A stretch of DNA of 48,589 nucleotides. Origin: Longimicrobiaceae bacterium. Its GTDB lineage: Bacteria > Gemmatimonadota > Gemmatimonadetes > Longimicrobiales > Longimicrobiaceae. The first letter of the stretch is position 1. Each line of letters opens with the position of its first letter. The notes beneath the pieces were generated by a model, which saw nothing but the letters and a program-made list of their open reading frames with translations, was not told the DNA's origin and searched no databases. Both the position numbers and the translations under genes were made by a program. Positions 45,782 through 48,589 of the stretch are shown in pieces. Location of the stretch: assembly GCA_030447645.1 (NCBI GenBank), contig JAUJOM010000029.1, positions 1 through 48,589 on the forward strand, written 5' to 3'.

Positions 45782-47254
45782 TCGCGTCCTGGATGCTGTA
45801 CGCGCTCGTGGTGAGCGCCCTGGTCGGCGCGGCTGCCTGGGTCCTGGAGGAGGTCTGCCGTTTGCTCGGCTCGCCGGTCCGCTGGGTGTGGCTCTGCGGT
45901 CTGCTCGCCACCGTGGGCCTGGTAGCCCTCGCTCCGCTCCCGTACCGCCACACCCGAGAAGCCGACGGCGCCCACGTTCGCCCTCCCACAGCCGACCACT
46001 GGATCGGTGGACGCCCAGGCGCGTGATTGGCTGTCATCGCTCGCCGGAACGCTGGAAGAAGCGAGGGTCACCCTGGCGCAGCCTCTCCGTGCCGCTGCCG
46101 CGCTTGGCGAGGGAACAGCCGGCAGGGCGCTGGCAGCGGGATGGATCGCGCTTTCCCTTGCTCTCCTGTGCCTGGCTGCTGTGACCTTGCTCCTCGCGCG
46201 TCGTGCGCGCCGCTCCTGGCCCGTCCGTGAGATCGCGGGCATTTCGGTACAGGTGGCGCCCACCACGGGTCCGGCGGTCCTGGGCCTCCGGCGCCCGGAG
46301 GTGGTTGTCCCCGAGTGGCTGCTGCACGCACCCCAGGAGGAGCAGCGCCTGGTGGTGCTGCATGAGCGCGAGCACATCCGCGCCCATGACCCTCTGCTGC
46401 TCGCGGCCGGCTGCCTGTCTGTGGTGTTGATTCCCTGGAACCCCCTCGCCTGGTGGATGCTGCTCCGGCTGCGGCTCGCCGTGGAGCTGGACTGCGACGT
46501 CCGCGTGCTCCGCGGCGGAGTCCGCCCGCAAACGTACGGCTCGCTGCTGATCGACATGGCTGGGCATGGACCCGGCCTTTCCCTGGGTGTTCCGGCGCTC
46601 GCCGGCTCGCCCTCTACCCTTGAACGGAGGTTACGTGCAATGACTACTCGTTTGCCGCGCTTTGCTGCCCTTCGGGCCAGCGCCCTCGGCACCCTCGGGC
46701 TCGCGGCCCTGGTGGCTGCCTGCGAAACGCGCATGCCGACGGCGCCTGAGATCGAGGAGATGGATGTCGCCGCCGCTGAAACCCAGGCGAAGCGGCTTCA
46801 GATCGTGACAGCAAAGGATGGCGAGGTAAACTACTTCATCAACGGCAAGCAGGTCAGCGCGGAGGAGGCTCGTGCACTCGCCGGGGATCGCATCGCGCGA
46901 GTGGAGATTCTCCGTGGGCAAGCTGGGAAGGAGACCCGCATCCACATCAATACAGATACGGTGAGCATCTCGCACGACCTACCGCGCGGGCAAGGCAAGG
47001 GGGAGAGCACCCGTGTGAGGGTGATGACTTCCAAGCTAGAGGATTCGCACTTCGTGCCCGCACGTAATTTCGAAGGATTGCTCTTGGTTGATGGTGCGAT
47101 TGTTGACCCATCCCGGATGCGAACCCTAAACCCGGACCAGATCGAGAAGATCGAAGTAATCAAAGGCGCACCCGCTGCCAAGCTGCACAGTGATCCCAAA
47201 GCGGCGAACGGAGTAATCCGCATCACTACCAAAGCCGGCGCGAGCAAGCGCTAA
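45778..47254 (+). CDS. M56 (BlaR1-type) metallopeptidase sensor with C-terminal TonB-plug-like domain, one frameshift
   Basis: N-terminal membrane helices (MIASWMLYALVVSALVGAA, WLCGLLATVGLVALAPLPY) run to a stop at 46026; the continuation starts at about 46007 in another frame, so one indel near 46000 splits the gene. The second part has helices, HEREHIRAHD (HExxH zinc protease), the loop LRLAVELDCDVRVL and a further helix (SALGTLGLAALVAACE). The end, LLLVDGAIVDPSRM, QIEKIEVIKGAPAAKLH, NGVIRITTKAG, resembles the plug domain of TonB receptors. Its role is presumably signal sensing followed by BlaI cleavage. Confidence 0.85.
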
Positions 47255-47280
47255 GTCGGGTATTCCGAGGACTTTAAGCA

Positions 47281-47400
47281 GCCCTGGGACGGGCGGTTGA
47301 AACCGCGGCAACAACGGCACCAAGTCGCCCTGCGGCGACTGAACTCCGCACGGGGTTGAGCTTCAGTCCGCGAAGGCGGACTTGGTGCACGGGTTGCAGC
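47281..47400. repeat. REP-like intergenic element with three hairpins
   Basis: GCGGTT-GA-AACCGC (47293-47306), AGTCGCC-CTGC-GGCGACT (47323-47340) and AGTCCGC-GAAG-GCGGACT (47365-47382) follow one another in 90 bases. The words AACGGCACCAAGTCGCC and AGGCGGACTTGGTGCAC are mirror-like. No gene is present between 47255 and 47540. Such hairpin-rich blocks are dispersed in many high-GC genomes; copies elsewhere in this window were not found. Confidence 0.6.
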
Positions 47401-47540
47401 GAATTGATATGGCCGGCTGCAATGGACGGCGAGCACGAGACTCGCCGTCACACTGCCATCGATTGTCTGCTTTGATGACAGGGTCTACATTGCGACTGGC
47501 ATCCCGCCCAAGTCGCACCTGATTTCCTGGAGGGGTTCCC

Positions 47541-48589
47541 ATGACCCTCGACCGAAGAAGCTTTCTGCTGCGCTCCGGCGCGGGCGTCGCCACCGCACTC
47601 ACTGCCGGAGCGGCGTGGAAAAGTACCGAAGGATCCGCTCGTCCACCCGCTCCGTCCCCGGTCTCCGACGAGTGGAGCGCGATCCGGGACCAGTTCAACC
47701 TGACGCGCGAGTACATCCACCTCGCCGGTCTGCTGCTGGCCTCGCATCCCACCCCGGTACGCGAAGCAATCGAGCGGCATCGGCGCGGACTGGACGAAAA
47801 CCCGGTGGACTACCTGCACGAAAACGAACGCAAGCTGGAAGCAGCCGTTCGCAAGGCGGCGGCGGAGTACATGGGAGTGCAGCCGGAGGAGATCGCGCTC
47901 ACCGACAGCACCACTATGGGTCTGGGAACGCTCTACAGCGGGCTGATTCTGCGCCCTGGACAGGAGGTCGTCACCAGCACGCACGACCACTACGCCACCC
48001 ACGAATCCCTCGCCCTGAAGTCGCAGAAGAGCGGAGTTCCCACGCGGAAGATCCCGCTCTACCAGCGGCCCGCCACGGCGTCCGAGGCGGAGATCGTCGG
48101 CAACCTCCTGCGAGCGGTTACGCCCCGAACGCGGATCGTGGCAGTCACCTGGGTGCACTCCAGCACGGGCGTGAAGCTTCCCATTCGCGCGATGGCTAAC
48201 GCGCTCGCGGAGGTCAATGCCGGCCGTGCTGAAAACGACCGGGTGCTTCTTTGCGTGGACGGCGTGCACGGCTTCGGGGTGGAGAACGCTTCCATGCCGG
48301 AGCTGGACTGCGACTTTTTCGTCGCGGGTACCCACAAGTGGATGTTCGGGCCACGGGGCACGGGGGTGATCTGGGGCAAGCGGAGCGCCTGGGGGGCCGT
48401 TTCACCCACCATCCCCAGCTTTTCGCGAGGTGTCGGCTGGGGTGGGACCATGTCGCCTGGCGGCTTCCACTCGTTCGAGCACCGCTGGGCACTGGGTGAG
48501 GCGTTCCGGTTCCACCTCGGCACCGGCAAGGCTCGCATCGCGGAGCGCATCCGCGCGCTGAATCGCCAGTGCAAAGAAGGGCTGGCGGC
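47541..48589 (+). CDS. Tat-exported class V aminotransferase-like protein, 3' end beyond window
   Basis: ATG at 47541 after GGAGGGG. A twin-arginine signal (LDRRSFLLRSGAGVATALTA) leads into a class V PLP fold: EYIHLAGLLLASHPTPVREA, ALTDSTTMGLGTLYSGLIL, WVHSSTGVKLPI, VLLCVDGVHGFG (Asp near PLP) and the lysine loop AGTHKWMFGPRGTG. It resembles isopenicillin-N-epimerase/cysteine-desulfurase-like proteins with Tat signals. Export of a PLP enzyme is unusual but known in this subgroup. 349 residues are visible and the reading frame is still open at the edge. Confidence 0.9.
   Translation, partial: MTLDRRSFLLRSGAGVATALTAGAAWKSTEGSARPPAPSPVSDEWSAIRDQFNLTREYIHLAGLLLASHPTPVREAIERHRRGLDENPVDYLHENERKLEAAVRKAAAEYMGVQPEEIALTDSTTMGLGTLYSGLILRPGQEVVTSTHDHYATHESLALKSQKSGVPTRKIPLYQRPATASEAEIVGNLLRAVTPRTRIVAVTWVHSSTGVKLPIRAMANALAEVNAGRAENDRVLLCVDGVHGFGVENASMPELDCDFFVAGTHKWMFGPRGTGVIWGKRSAWGAVSPTIPSFSRGVGWGGTMSPGGFHSFEHRWALGEAFRFHLGTGKARIAERIRALNRQCKEGLA

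Noticed and set aside
45664..46734. 356-codon minus-strand frame
   Set aside because: Antisense to blaI/blaR1, rich in Arg/Ser as expected for a shadow frame.
1..48589. CRISPR array or insertion sequence
   Set aside because: No regularly spaced repeats and no transposase motifs were found.

Overview
The window is a high-GC bacterial chromosome segment. Gene content points to a Gemmatimonadota-like (perhaps Longimicrobium-type) soil bacterium: membrane-bound urate oxidase PuuD, a sortilin/VPS10-type beta-propeller secreted protein, M61 peptidase with PDZ, an M56/BlaR1 protein ending in a TonB-plug-like domain, and many lipoproteins. This placement is inference from gene families; no rRNA is present.

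Layout. 1-600: tRNA-Gly(TCC), a ruined tRNA and tRNA-Thr(TGT) on the minus strand, separated by a cluster of hairpins. 783-3651: a broken serine hydrolase lipoprotein and a broken PQQ-type propeller lipoprotein (plus strand). 3725-14156: a long, intact minus-strand block with tight overlaps: class II aldolase-like protein, histidine kinase, sigma-54 response regulator, single-domain receiver, YtxH protein, YihY/BrkB membrane protein, L,D-transpeptidase, SmpB, N-acetylmuramoyl-L-alanine amidase, PyrF, MscS channel and CysS. 14251-19584: mostly plus strand: phosphoesterase, cold-shock protein, MDR dehydrogenase (minus), small unknown protein, proline dehydrogenase, M61 peptidase, then tRNA-Pro(GGG).

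19745-28588 is heavily damaged: a GIY-YIG nuclease, a GHL10-type glycoside hydrolase lipoprotein with an internal duplication, a small membrane protein, a class V aminotransferase and the three xanthine dehydrogenase subunits, all with frameshifts, plus a DUF559 gene inside the xdh operon. 23556-35278 is a purine-catabolism cluster: class V aminotransferase (PucG-like), XdhB, XdhC, XdhA, guanine deaminase, a DUF6986/malate-synthase-like aldolase, PuuD urate oxidase, HIU hydrolase, OHCU decarboxylase, allantoicase and allantoinase. Together these would take guanine/xanthine to urate, allantoin, allantoate and glyoxylate plus urea or ammonia.

35290-47254: a YgjV-like membrane protein, several lipoproteins and small genes, the VPS10-type propeller, glutamate-cysteine ligase, a phosphoesterase lipoprotein, methionine aminopeptidase, a glycine-zipper protein, then a BlaI/BlaR1-type regulator and sensor pair with a clear promoter and paired operators. 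The window ends inside a Tat-exported class V aminotransferase.

Frameshifts are very unevenly spread: several blocks are clean while others carry a lesion every 100-300 bases, several at short homopolymers. Local consensus error or misassembly is at least as likely as real gene decay, and calls in those blocks are made from motifs read across frames.
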